A DNA stretch of 64,000 bases, from positions 35,683 through 99,682 of the forward strand of contig JAJECO010000026.1 of NCBI GenBank assembly GCA_022822005.1, written 5' to 3'. This DNA comes from Candidatus Poribacteria bacterium. GTDB lineage: Bacteria; Poribacteria; WGA-4E; PCPOR2b. Below are positions 8,384 through 16,496 of the stretch, in pieces. How positions within the stretch are numbered: the stretch's first letter is position 1; every line of letters begins with the position of its first letter. Under the pieces are notes generated by a model. The model had not been told where the DNA came from. It was given only the letters and a program-made list of their open reading frames with translations, and did not search any database. Made by a program: the position numbers and the translations under genes.

Positions 8384-9850
8384 CTAGTTCTGTCTCCAAG
8401 ACTTAGTTACAATCTGTTCTCCAGTACGATCAAGAACTCCGACACAAGAGGCGATTGATTTGCCGAGGTTATCAACACCGTCAACTTCAATCAGAAAACC
8501 GTGTGAGCGATAGGTGACCAACTCGGCTATCTGGCGGAAGATTTCCATGTCAATCCCTTCTACATCAAGGAGTTGGCTGATGTTCTCAAAAGGATTGCCC
8601 TCAACCCCGGCTTCTGCCAATGCATCGGCGCGCTCACTGTCTTCTGGTTCCGATTCGCGACGGTTGATAATTGCTTGAGCCTTTTCTTCATCCATCCCCG
8701 GTAAGAGTTGTAATACCTCTTGGGGGGCTGTGTTGATATTGATGAACCCACTGACTGTTGTGTCGTCCTTTGTGGTAATCTTATCGACTATGCTACGAAA
8801 CTCTTGCTCCGTTATCAGTTTTACCTCTTTGAGCTGATCGATGTTTTGGAAGTTGCCTTGACTATTGCGGTGGTCGATGATCCGTTCGGCCATGCCCTCA
8901 TCAATACCGTCTAACGTCTGTAACCCTCCAGCATCAGTGGTGTTGATATTAACTGTATCCTCCTCTTCGTCATTGCTTTCCACACTAATCCGGTCACGAA
9001 TGTTGTTAAAAACCTGCTCCGTGACCGCTGTTGCATCAATCAGATCGCCGATACTATCGAACTCACGCTGTTGGACCAATGCGTCCTTTTCCCCTTGGGA
9101 GAAAACTGGCTGATTGTTGTTCCCTTGGATCTGCGTCAGTTGTTGTCCGTCCGCGTTGTTAATGTTGACACGCGCATTCCCGCTTGCATCCGTATTTCTG
9201 TCAATCGAATATATCGTTACCAAATCGACCAATCCAGGAACATTCTGCTGCGTTGCTCCATCAATCCCCGTACCTACGGTTGCATCCGTATCTAATGATG
9301 CCTGTCGACCATAGAGCAGGTATGGTGTCATGCCTGGGACTCGCGCTAAGTCTCGCACCGTGCGGTAGGGTCTTCCTTCCTCGATTGCTTGAGGAAGTGG
9401 TTGTTCCGTTATTTCCGTTTCTTCATAACCCATGAGAGTCAATAATCCTTGAATCATACTTGCATCAGCGGTGTTGATGTTGACCTTAGCACCTTCATCT
9501 GTGATTTTAATACGGTAAGTGAGAGCGCTTCCGGATTCGATACCGTCGCCAATCTGTTCCTCCAGCCCCGCTGACCAATCTTCGCCAAGCGAATCGTAAG
9601 GAGTCTCATCCCCACGCAGCATGACGATTGACCGCTCGAAGCCAGCCTTTGCAGCATAGTGATACTTTGTTCGATCTGCGAAGTTTGCCTGTGCGCGCTG
9701 CTCAAGACGGATCGAATACAGGAAATGAGTTGCAAGGACGGAGAGGATTGTCAACAGCCAGAGCGTCGAGATAAGCGAAAGTCCACAGTCACAGTTGTAT
9801 ACGGACCACCTGCAACTGAAATGAAATAGTGAACCTTTTCTTCCATCCAT
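8384..9850 (-). CDS. gspK: T2SS minor pseudopilin GspK, extended
   Basis: GspK sits at the pseudopilus tip with GspI and GspJ. The N-terminus has a prepilin-type hydrophobic helix beginning GLSLISTLW (about residue 23 onward), without the Glu at mature position 5, as is usual for GspK. The body contains four VNIN/ININ helix-hairpin-helix units (starting near residues 122, 228, 298 and 370), followed by TYRSHGFLIEVDG, a conserved GspK ending. At 488 residues it is well above the usual 320 or so, and the extra length is explained by the repeated HhH units. It lies between gspJ and gspL in the operon, with a GGGAGG tract 17 bases before the ATG. The substrate-facing role is inferred from the family. 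Confidence 0.88.
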   Translation of the reverse strand: MDGRKGSLFHFSCRWSVYNCDCGLSLISTLWLLTILSVLATHFLYSIRLEQRAQANFADRTKYHYAAKAGFERSIVMLRGDETPYDSLGEDWSAGLEEQIGDGIESGSALTYRIKITDEGAKVNINTADASMIQGLLTLMGYEETEITEQPLPQAIEEGRPYRTVRDLARVPGMTPYLLYGRQASLDTDATVGTGIDGATQQNVPGLVDLVTIYSIDRNTDASGNARVNINNADGQQLTQIQGNNNQPVFSQGEKDALVQQREFDSIGDLIDATAVTEQVFNNIRDRISVESNDEEEDTVNINTTDAGGLQTLDGIDEGMAERIIDHRNSQGNFQNIDQLKEVKLITEQEFRSIVDKITTKDDTTVSGFININTAPQEVLQLLPGMDEEKAQAIINRRESEPEDSERADALAEAGVEGNPFENISQLLDVEGIDMEIFRQIAELVTYRSHGFLIEVDGVDNLGKSIASCVGVLDRTGEQIVTKSWRQN

Positions 9851-9861
9851 TCTTTATGCCT

Positions 9862-10767
9862 TCATCCTCCCGGTCCAGCAGCAGGTCCACCGGACGGTTC
9901 TTCGCTGAAATTTGCACTCATTGGCAGATAAACCATGGTTGATTGGGTTATGGAATTCGCACCGGTGTTCTGCCCCGGTCGACTGTTTTCGCTGACGACT
10001 GTTATCCAGACGACAACGGAGGTCGGAATCAATTCGGTATTTTCCCACGACTCATACCACTCTTCGCCATCGTAATATCTCACATCAAAGGAGGTAATCT
10101 GATCGATGATTGGAACAACATTTATATGAATTGGATTGCCTGCTTCATCCTCTGTGGGAAGCGTTTCCGCTTCAAGTAGGGGTTGGATAACCGTTTCTAC
10201 ATCCAAGGCTGTCGTTGAAAGTCGGTAGAGAGCTAATCTTCCCTCCGCTTCGCTGTCTCCTGTCAATAGTTCTCCGCTCGTTTGCATCTGAGCCTCTTGA
10301 GTGTCCTCAAGTTGTCGAGCGACATCCTCTCCAATGTAGTAAGCAATTCGCTGGACATCGCTCACAAGTTCGTCTGGATTTCCCTCCCCATCTGCTACGA
10401 CTGTTTGGGTTGCCGAATTCAATTCGGCGAGGAACGGGTCGGGATCGGTATGAATTAAGGTTACGAAACTGATTAAATCTCGGCTAATCCCTTCTTCAAT
10501 TGGATCATCCTGTGACACGATGACGAGAGATTCGTCGCCTTGTACAGCTTGCAGATTGTTCAGATCCGTAGCAACGCGCTCTAACGCGATGCGACATTTT
10601 TGTGTCATGACAATCCGCGATTCAGATCTCTGATAAACATCGAGTGCAACATTGAACGCCGTGTAAGAGGCACCCCCAATAATGACCAGAATACTGACAG
10701 CGACGAGTAATTCGAGGAGGGTAAAACCGTAGGAGTTGAGCATAAGCCGTGAAGTGCGCGATCTCAT
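9862..10767 (-). CDS. gspJ: T2SS minor pseudopilin GspJ
   Basis: The product carries a class III prepilin signal YGFTLLELLVAVSIL close to the N-terminus, with Glu at mature position 5, followed by a globular domain of about 280 residues ending in a Gly/Pro-rich tail. I use the ATG at 10767 because it overlaps the gspI stop codon as ATGA. The longer frame reaching 10878 would run deep into gspI and add an implausible basic leader. GspJ binds GspI and GspK to form the pseudopilus tip. The order I-J-K is the canonical one. An acidic linker rich in Glu/Asp in the middle (about residues 120-190) is longer than usual. Confidence 0.88.
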   Translation of the reverse strand: MRSRTSRLMLNSYGFTLLELLVAVSILVIIGGASYTAFNVALDVYQRSESRIVMTQKCRIALERVATDLNNLQAVQGDESLVIVSQDDPIEEGISRDLISFVTLIHTDPDPFLAELNSATQTVVADGEGNPDELVSDVQRIAYYIGEDVARQLEDTQEAQMQTSGELLTGDSEAEGRLALYRLSTTALDVETVIQPLLEAETLPTEDEAGNPIHINVVPIIDQITSFDVRYYDGEEWYESWENTELIPTSVVVWITVVSENSRPGQNTGANSITQSTMVYLPMSANFSEEPSGGPAAGPGG

Positions 10768-11228
10768 CCGCCACCCCCTTGTCCCTGTTGACTGCCCTGT
10801 GTTTGTTCCTGTGGCATCTGACGGTCTGCGAGATACGTGCTCGTTGAAAGTAGCCTTTCTTCTCCACGCTCTTGCCACGTAACGGTAACAGTGATTAAGC
10901 GCAGCCCTTCAATCTCCTCCGATTCAACATCCTGAACATCCGAGTGCCAACGGAACCGCGAATCCTCTCCAAATTCGCCATCCTCCTCGCCAATATCCGG
11001 ATAACCTTCAGCCTCAATTGCCGCCATCCGAAATTTAAGGAGATACAGGGCGGTGGTTCTGTTTTCTGCCAACGCTTGCCCTTTTGCTGCTTCTGTAAAG
11101 GAACGGAGGAGCGTCGGTAGGGCTAATGACAGAATGGCTAATGCGACAACAATTTCGATCAGAGTAAAGCCGTTTTCATCGTCCGCTGATCCGCGGAAAA
11201 ATGAGATTAGATTATTCAGAGGATTCAT
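10764..11228 (-). CDS. gspI: T2SS minor pseudopilin GspI
   Basis: This 154-residue pseudopilin has the cleavage motif NGFTLIEIVVALAIL starting at about residue 19, with the Glu5 needed for assembly, and a short C-terminal domain ending in a Gln/Gly-rich tail. It nucleates the pseudopilus tip with GspJ and GspK. Its 5' end overlaps gspH by 17 bases and its 3' end overlaps gspJ by four, so translational coupling is likely. The leader before the cleavage Gly is polar, as expected for substrates of prepilin peptidase. The peptidase gene itself (gspO/pilD) is not in this window. Confidence 0.88.
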   Translation of the reverse strand: MNPLNNLISFFRGSADDENGFTLIEIVVALAILSLALPTLLRSFTEAAKGQALAENRTTALYLLKFRMAAIEAEGYPDIGEEDGEFGEDSRFRWHSDVQDVESEEIEGLRLITVTVTWQERGEERLLSTSTYLADRQMPQEQTQGSQQGQGGGG

Positions 11229-11916
11229 GCGCCAATCCCAACGCCTCGATCTGCTGCGAGTTGATTTGCTGAAGACGAATCCGTCCTGTTGCGTTTTCGA
11301 CCATTATGGACATCGTTTGACCCCGCTGATCCTGAAGATACAGAACGGTATCCTCTGACGAACCCGTCGGAGAGAAGTAGACATAATCCACACCGCTGTC
11401 TATCTGCATAGTCTGGAAGTTATGATTCGTTATCATGCTGGCTAAACTGACATTATATCCCGGTTTTTGGGGTATGCCAAGGATCGCATTTGTTCGTGAA
11501 GGGTGCGTTCCCTGCAATGCGGTAGTGCCTTCTGTGGTTGGCTGGGCAGATTGAACACTTACGGAGTTCGTGATTACGGGAGTGGACGGGTCTGCAAGGT
11601 TGAAGGTTTCGCTGGAGGCAAGCCAGTAACGATTCGCCGTCAAATCAAATACAACGAGGTAGCTTGTCCGCTCAGTGATTGCCAGATCACGCGCGAAATT
11701 GAGCATATCTCGGATAGCATGGGCGGTGGATTTCAAGCGTGTGGCTGCAGCGAATCCACGTAGGGAGGGCATTGCAATAGAAGAGAGAATTGCGATTAGC
11801 GCAAGCACAATCAGGATTTCAATCAGCGTAAAGCCTCTCGAGGCGAGCGGATGCCAATCCCGTTTGCCAAGCAACTCCCTTTCTCTTGAACGCAAAATCC
11901 GTTTGGGCGAGTGCAT
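11212..11916 (-). CDS. gspH: T2SS minor pseudopilin GspH
   Basis: The prepilin motif RGFTLIEILIVLALI begins at about residue 27 after a basic leader, with Glu at mature position 5. The 234-residue length and a C-terminal beta-rich domain fit GspH/FimT, the pseudopilin that joins the tip to the GspG shaft. AAGGTAAGG lies just upstream of the ATG. It follows gspG by 65 bases and overlaps gspI. FimT-type pilins share the same N-terminal pattern, but the operon context makes GspH the better name. Confidence 0.85.
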   Translation of the reverse strand: MHSPKRILRSRERELLGKRDWHPLASRGFTLIEILIVLALIAILSSIAMPSLRGFAAATRLKSTAHAIRDMLNFARDLAITERTSYLVVFDLTANRYWLASSETFNLADPSTPVITNSVSVQSAQPTTEGTTALQGTHPSRTNAILGIPQKPGYNVSLASMITNHNFQTMQIDSGVDYVYFSPTGSSEDTVLYLQDQRGQTMSIMVENATGRIRLQQINSQQIEALGLAHESSE

Positions 11917-11981
11917 GTCCTTACCTTAGGAGTGAGACAATCTTTGATCATAATAAAAACAATAGTGTGCCTCAATTTATC

Positions 11982-12431
11982 TCACTGATCTATCCCCTGT
12001 ACCCAGTTTGTGATGTCAGCATCGAAGTCTGTACCTCCTTCCTTCCCATCCTTGCCGAAGGAGTAGAGATCGTAATTGTAACCTTCGTGAAGACCGGGAT
12101 AGACATAGATGTAATTGTTGCCCCATGGATCCGTGAAAACGGGTTTGTTAATATAGGGTCCGCTCCAGTTTTCAGGTTGCGGATTTGGTACTTGCCACAG
12201 TGCCTGTAAATTTTGTTCCACCGTCGGATAGTCCCCGACTTCGATCGCATACATCTCTAACGCGTTTTCCAAAGCACTAATCTCCAACTTCGCTTTGGCG
12301 ACCTTTGCTTTATCCGGCGCATTTAAGACACGCGGTGCAATAAAACTCGCTAAGAGACCGAGAATGACAATGACAATCGTAATCTCAATAAGGGTCAACC
12401 CCGATTCATCTGATTTTAATTGTTTGAGCAT
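11982..12431 (-). CDS. gspG: T2SS major pseudopilin GspG
   Basis: At 149 residues this is the right length for the shaft-forming pseudopilin. The prepilin site is SGLTLIEITIVIVILGLLAS, with Leu rather than Phe at mature position 1 and Glu at position 5. Family landmarks follow: YPTVEQNLQAL, a GPYI motif, PWGNNYIYVYPG and an acidic loop near the C-terminus (DFDADITNW) in the place where GspG coordinates calcium. A strong GGAGG site lies ahead of the ATG. It sits between gspF and gspH, the standard order. Confidence 0.95.
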   Translation of the reverse strand: MLKQLKSDESGLTLIEITIVIVILGLLASFIAPRVLNAPDKAKVAKAKLEISALENALEMYAIEVGDYPTVEQNLQALWQVPNPQPENWSGPYINKPVFTDPWGNNYIYVYPGLHEGYNYDLYSFGKDGKEGGTDFDADITNWVQGIDQ

Positions 12432-12467
12432 ATCTTACCTCCTATACTACTAATGAAACGATAATGA

Positions 12468-13691
12468 CTATCCGCTAAGTGATGTGCTAGCCTCAAAGAT
12501 TGGAAGTATCATCGCAACAGCGATAAATCCAATCAGCAAACCCATAAATAAAATTACCAGCGGTCCAATTGAGTTAGTAAGCCGTTCGAGATTTTTCTTA
12601 ATTTCCAGATCGTAATATACCGATAATTTCGTCAACATCTGTTCAGGATCGCCGGACTCTTCGCCAATCGCGACCATGTGAGTCAGTAGGGGTGGGAAGA
12701 CAGCGCCCCTCTCTAACTCTCGCGACAAAGTTGAACCTCGCTCGATTTCCTGTTCCGCATTTGCAACTGCGTTTCCGTAAACGGAATTTCCAATGGTATC
12801 CTTGACAACCCGAAGCGCTGGCAGCAATATAACGCCATTTTCAAGCAGCGTTGCCATGGTGCGTGTAAACCGCACCAGCGCAAAGTTGCTAAAGATGACT
12901 CCAATAATCGGGAGCTTGATCTTCACTCGATCAAAAGTCAAGCGTCCACTTTCAGTGCTAATATAGTGTCTGGCCGCTATGACACTGCCAATCCCGGCAA
13001 TTAAAATTATCCACCAGTAAACGCTCAAGAAATTGGTAATACCAATAAGAAACCGCGTCGGACCCGGCAATGCGACGTCTAACTCAGCAAACATGCCGGT
13101 GAATTTAGGAATAACAAAGGTCATCAAGACTGCCACCGCACCGATGCTTAACACCAGTAGAATTGCAGGATAAAACAGTGCAGAGGTCACTTCTGTTTTT
13201 AGAAGTCGCTGTCTCTCGGCAAACTCAGCGAGACGTTCCAACACCACCCCAAGAACACCGCCTGCTTCCCCCGCCTTTACCATGTTGACATATAGATCGG
13301 AAAATACTCTCGGATGCTGCGCGAGCGCATCGTTAAGCGGTGAGCCGTGCTCAACATCGTATTTGATCTGTTCAACCACCCGCCTAAGTTCAACGTTCGT
13401 GATCTGCTCAAGAGTTATCCCCAAAGCACGGGATAGCGGGACATAGGCGTTAATCAGCGTTGCCATCTGATATGTGAAAAACTCCACCTCTGCCCCCTTA
13501 ATCCGAGTGGGCAAGAATGGGATCTGAATCCCTTTTCGATCTTGGGTTTCTGCGGTATCTTCAACGATGTTTGTGGGCCAATATCCCATCACCTTTAATT
13601 TTGACACAAGTTCAGCTTTGCTGCTTGCTTCTTGTGTGTTGTTAACCACCGTTCCAGTACTGGTCAGGGCTTCGTAACGGAATCTTGGCAT
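12468..13691 (-). CDS. gspF: T2SS inner-membrane platform protein GspF
   Basis: GspF is the polytopic core of the assembly platform that contacts GspE. The 407-residue product shows two tandem GspF/PilC domains, each with helical cytoplasmic parts (GEAGGVLGVVLERLAEF in the first, GEESGDPEQMLTKLSVYY in the second), and three membrane segments near residues 170-195, 220-240 and 375-400. Length and topology match the family. It follows gspE by 59 bases, and that gap contains a copy of the dispersed ACGTNTCACGTTTC motif. Confidence 0.94.
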   Translation of the reverse strand: MPRFRYEALTSTGTVVNNTQEASSKAELVSKLKVMGYWPTNIVEDTAETQDRKGIQIPFLPTRIKGAEVEFFTYQMATLINAYVPLSRALGITLEQITNVELRRVVEQIKYDVEHGSPLNDALAQHPRVFSDLYVNMVKAGEAGGVLGVVLERLAEFAERQRLLKTEVTSALFYPAILLVLSIGAVAVLMTFVIPKFTGMFAELDVALPGPTRFLIGITNFLSVYWWIILIAGIGSVIAARHYISTESGRLTFDRVKIKLPIIGVIFSNFALVRFTRTMATLLENGVILLPALRVVKDTIGNSVYGNAVANAEQEIERGSTLSRELERGAVFPPLLTHMVAIGEESGDPEQMLTKLSVYYDLEIKKNLERLTNSIGPLVILFMGLLIGFIAVAMILPIFEASTSLSG

Positions 13692-13710
13692 CAGACACTC
13701 TCTCCTACAA

Positions 13711-13749
13711 TGCGTAAAACACTCACGTATTACGTCTCACGTTTCAATC
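13711..13749. repeat. Dispersed intergenic ACG-TTACGT motif, copy 2
   Basis: The gspE-gspF gap is largely filled by a string containing CACGTATTACGTCTCACG and then TTTCAATC. It shares the TTACGT and CACGTTTC cores with the copies at 267, 32552 and 36998. Because it lies inside an operon it is unlikely to be a strong terminator. Confidence 0.35.
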
Positions 13750-13750
13750 T

Positions 13751-15496
13751 TCATACTACTTCGCCAATATCAAACTCATCCTCTTGTGTGAGTCGCACAA
13801 TTTCCTCTACCGTTGTGTAACCAGCGACCACTTTTCTCCAACCATCCTCCCGCAACGTCTTCATTCCCAGCCGCATTGCGACGCGTTTCAGTTGGCTCGC
13901 AGATGCTCTTTGGATCGTCATCTCGCGCAGCTCCTCACTCATCAGGATAACCTCGAAGAGACCAATCCGCCCCTTATATCCACGACCGCGGCACTCTTTA
14001 CATCCGACCGCACGCGGGATAAGCAGATCGGAGGTGATTACTCCCGTCTGGCTTCCGAGTAGGTCTTGGACTCGCTCTGGTTCCGGCGTGTACATCTCAT
14101 AGCAATGCGGACAAACCCGACGTGCAAGCCGTTGGGCAATAATACCCTCCAGCGTTGAGGCAACTAAATACGGTTCTATTCCCATATCTACTAACCGAGT
14201 AACTGCACTCGCTGCATCATTTGTGTGCAGTGAACTAAAGACAAGGTGACCTGTCAAGGAGGTGTGGATCCCCATCTCCGCCGTTTCATGGTCCCGAATT
14301 TCACCGACTAACACCTTGTCTGGATCTTGACGCAAGATATGTCTTAACCCCGCTGCAAAGGTCACATTTATCTCCGGATTCACCTGAATTTGGTTTATCC
14401 CTTCCAATTCGTACTCAACCGGATCTTCAATTGTGATAATCTTGACGTCCGGAGTGTTAATTTCCTTCAAACAGGCATAGAGCGTTGTTGTTTTACCGCT
14501 ACCCGTGGGTCCTGTCGCCAAGATAATGCCGTGTGGTTTCTGAATCATGCGGAAGAACTGGTCTAAATTCTCCTCCAACAAGCCGAGCTGCTCCAAGCCG
14601 AATGAGATGGATTGTTTGTCAAGGATCCGGAGGACCACGCTTTCGCCGTGCACTGTGGGTACGGTCGAGACACGCAGATCAATCTGACGATTGCCAACGC
14701 TCTGAACCGTGACGCCGATCTTGCCATCTAAGGGGCGACGCCGTTCTGCCACGTTCATGCTCGCCATAATCTTGACCCGGGAAGTAATTGCGGACTGGAG
14801 ATGGGGAGGCGGGTTAGGTTGGTCTTCCAAAACACCGTCGATTCGATAACGGATTTTGAGTTCACCGGGGAAGGGTTCAATATGGATGTCACTGGCACCC
14901 AATCGGACGGCGTCTATGATAATCTGATCGACGGCATTCACAACTGTCGGGTCTTGGCTCAGGTCTTGCTCGCTAATACCGAAGTCGTCAATCGTTTCAC
15001 GTTCAAGCGTGGCAACTGCCCCAACAGGTCCCTTAATGCCTTCGTTCAGAATGGCGGCGGCGGTCTTTCCGTAGGCACGGATAATGGCTGCTTCTATGTC
15101 CTCTTCAGCCGCAAGAACGACTTTAATCTCGCAGTCGGTGACCAGCCGCATCTCATCGATTAGCCGGATATCCAATGTATCCGCCATCGCGACAGTGAGC
15201 GTTCCTTCGTTCGAGCGAACTGGCAAAACCTTGTTCCGGTAGGCAAAGCTCGCTGAAACTCGCTCAGTTGCCTCATTCTCTGGAACAACATCCTCAAGTA
15301 GAATGCACGATACCCCGTGCTCAAAAGCCTGCTTGGCGAGCGTGAGCGACTTGGAGTCTACAAACTTTGAGAGTGCCTGTGTGTAGGTAACACCTGTTTG
15401 TTTGGCTTCCTCCAGAACCTGCTGATACTCATCTTCGGAGATTAGATTCGAATCTAGTATCAGTTGTACTAAGGATTGCCCCACCGCATTCTGCAT
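13751..15496 (-). CDS. gspE: T2SS ATPase GspE
   Basis: This 581-residue cytoplasmic hexameric ATPase drives pseudopilus assembly. Two N-terminal GspE-N-like helical domains (residues 1-145) are followed by the catalytic core. The core has Walker A GPTGSGKTT at 329-337, an Asp box around LEGINQIQVN, Walker B in DKVLVGEIRD and His-box residues near SLHTNDA. The C-terminal zinc module has paired cysteines, CPHC and CKEC. Arginine fingers lie in the RYRIDG and RRRPLDGK segments. It is the first gene of the gsp transcript, and the tract AGGGGGATCAAGAA precedes the ATG. PilB of T4P is the nearest alternative, but the operon partners favour GspE. Confidence 0.95.
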   Translation of the reverse strand: MQNAVGQSLVQLILDSNLISEDEYQQVLEEAKQTGVTYTQALSKFVDSKSLTLAKQAFEHGVSCILLEDVVPENEATERVSASFAYRNKVLPVRSNEGTLTVAMADTLDIRLIDEMRLVTDCEIKVVLAAEEDIEAAIIRAYGKTAAAILNEGIKGPVGAVATLERETIDDFGISEQDLSQDPTVVNAVDQIIIDAVRLGASDIHIEPFPGELKIRYRIDGVLEDQPNPPPHLQSAITSRVKIMASMNVAERRRPLDGKIGVTVQSVGNRQIDLRVSTVPTVHGESVVLRILDKQSISFGLEQLGLLEENLDQFFRMIQKPHGIILATGPTGSGKTTTLYACLKEINTPDVKIITIEDPVEYELEGINQIQVNPEINVTFAAGLRHILRQDPDKVLVGEIRDHETAEMGIHTSLTGHLVFSSLHTNDAASAVTRLVDMGIEPYLVASTLEGIIAQRLARRVCPHCYEMYTPEPERVQDLLGSQTGVITSDLLIPRAVGCKECRGRGYKGRIGLFEVILMSEELREMTIQRASASQLKRVAMRLGMKTLREDGWRKVVAGYTTVEEIVRLTQEDEFDIGEVV

Positions 15497-15634
15497 TTCT
15501 TGATCCCCCTCTATCTTCCAATCTTTTACTTGAGATTCGTTTCATGCATAGGTAGACGCAGAAGGGTAGGTGAGGTTTAGACAGCCGATAGCAGGTGATT
15601 TCTCTTAACAGAATGTTAATAAAAGTTCAATTTC

Positions 15635-16330
15635 TCATATTCCATTCTCCGATTCCAAAAACCCCTGGAGTTCCTGAAGTGTTGTCAGTTCAACATCGAC
15701 GAGTGATGCATCGGGGCACTCCTTGTCTTCCTCTCCCACTAACCAAGCAGTCCACATTCCCACGCCCTTTGCGCCGACCACATCGTCCGAATACGTATCT
15801 CCAGCATAAACTGATACCTCAGGGGAGACGCTTAATCCCGTCAACGCTGCGTGGAATATCCCCGCATCTGGTTTCGATATGCCAACAACAGTTGAATCGA
15901 TTACTATATCCAGCAAGGGTGAGAGGTTGTATTCGTCGCACCAACCTTGTGTGTTTCCAAAGTTGTTGCTGATGACACCGAGTTGATATCGATCGCGAAG
16001 GGTTATAAGCCACCGACGGTTACGCTCAAGGCTTACCTGCGCCCCTTCACAGAAAAAATTTACATACCGGTCTTTAATGTCCGAATCTAAACCCAGTCCT
16101 TCGTAAATGCCAGTCGCAATGATATCCATCGTTTCACGCAGTGTAAGTTTGGGACCTTTTCCACTGCCGATAAGGCCGTCAACAGCGGCACGATCCACCC
16201 GATCGAATGTCTCTCGGTCAACCTCTGGATACATCTTCTGGAGGAAGTTGTATGTTCGGTCTCGCCAATGAATTCCATTTCCATCGAGCGTACCACCAAA
16301 GTCGAACAACAATGCCCGAATTCCAATCAT
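15635..16330 (-). CDS. HAD-like family protein
   Basis: The fold is that of a haloacid-dehalogenase-type hydrolase of about 231 residues with an alpha-helical cap inserted after motif I. Motif I reads DFGGTLD (nucleophile D11 when counted from the upstream TTG), motif II is SNN, motif III is the Lys of SKPDAGIF, and motif IV is GDTYSDD. The usual second Asp of DxDGT, the general acid/base, is replaced by Gly, so phosphatase activity may be reduced or altered. I start at the ATG at 16330, since the TTG one codon earlier adds nothing. It lies upstream of gspE on the same strand but is separated by 138 bases. The substrate is unknown. Confidence 0.8.
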   Translation of the reverse strand: MIGIRALLFDFGGTLDGNGIHWRDRTYNFLQKMYPEVDRETFDRVDRAAVDGLIGSGKGPKLTLRETMDIIATGIYEGLGLDSDIKDRYVNFFCEGAQVSLERNRRWLITLRDRYQLGVISNNFGNTQGWCDEYNLSPLLDIVIDSTVVGISKPDAGIFHAALTGLSVSPEVSVYAGDTYSDDVVGAKGVGMWTAWLVGEEDKECPDASLVDVELTTLQELQGFLESENGI

Positions 16331-16434
16331 CAATCAAATCCTCATAAGGGTAAGAGTAGTGTATATTCCCTAGAATATGAACCCAAGATTTCTCTCTTTA
16401 AGGTTTGACCTTTCACACCTAATCCGATACAGAA

Positions 16435-16467
16435 AGAAGCCGAGCTATTGACGATAACTCGGCTTCT
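16435..16467 (-). terminator. Stem-loop terminator after ThDP enzyme gene
   Basis: AGAAGCCGAG pairs with CTCGGCTTCT, extended by a TAT/ATA pair beyond one mismatch, around a 5-base loop. On the minus strand it is followed by a pyrimidine-rich TTTCTG tract. It lies 30 bases past the stop of the minus-strand ThDP gene. The T-run is interrupted, so termination efficiency is uncertain. Confidence 0.65.
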
Positions 16468-16496
16468 GTTGCGCGGTCCTTAACTTAATGTGGGTT

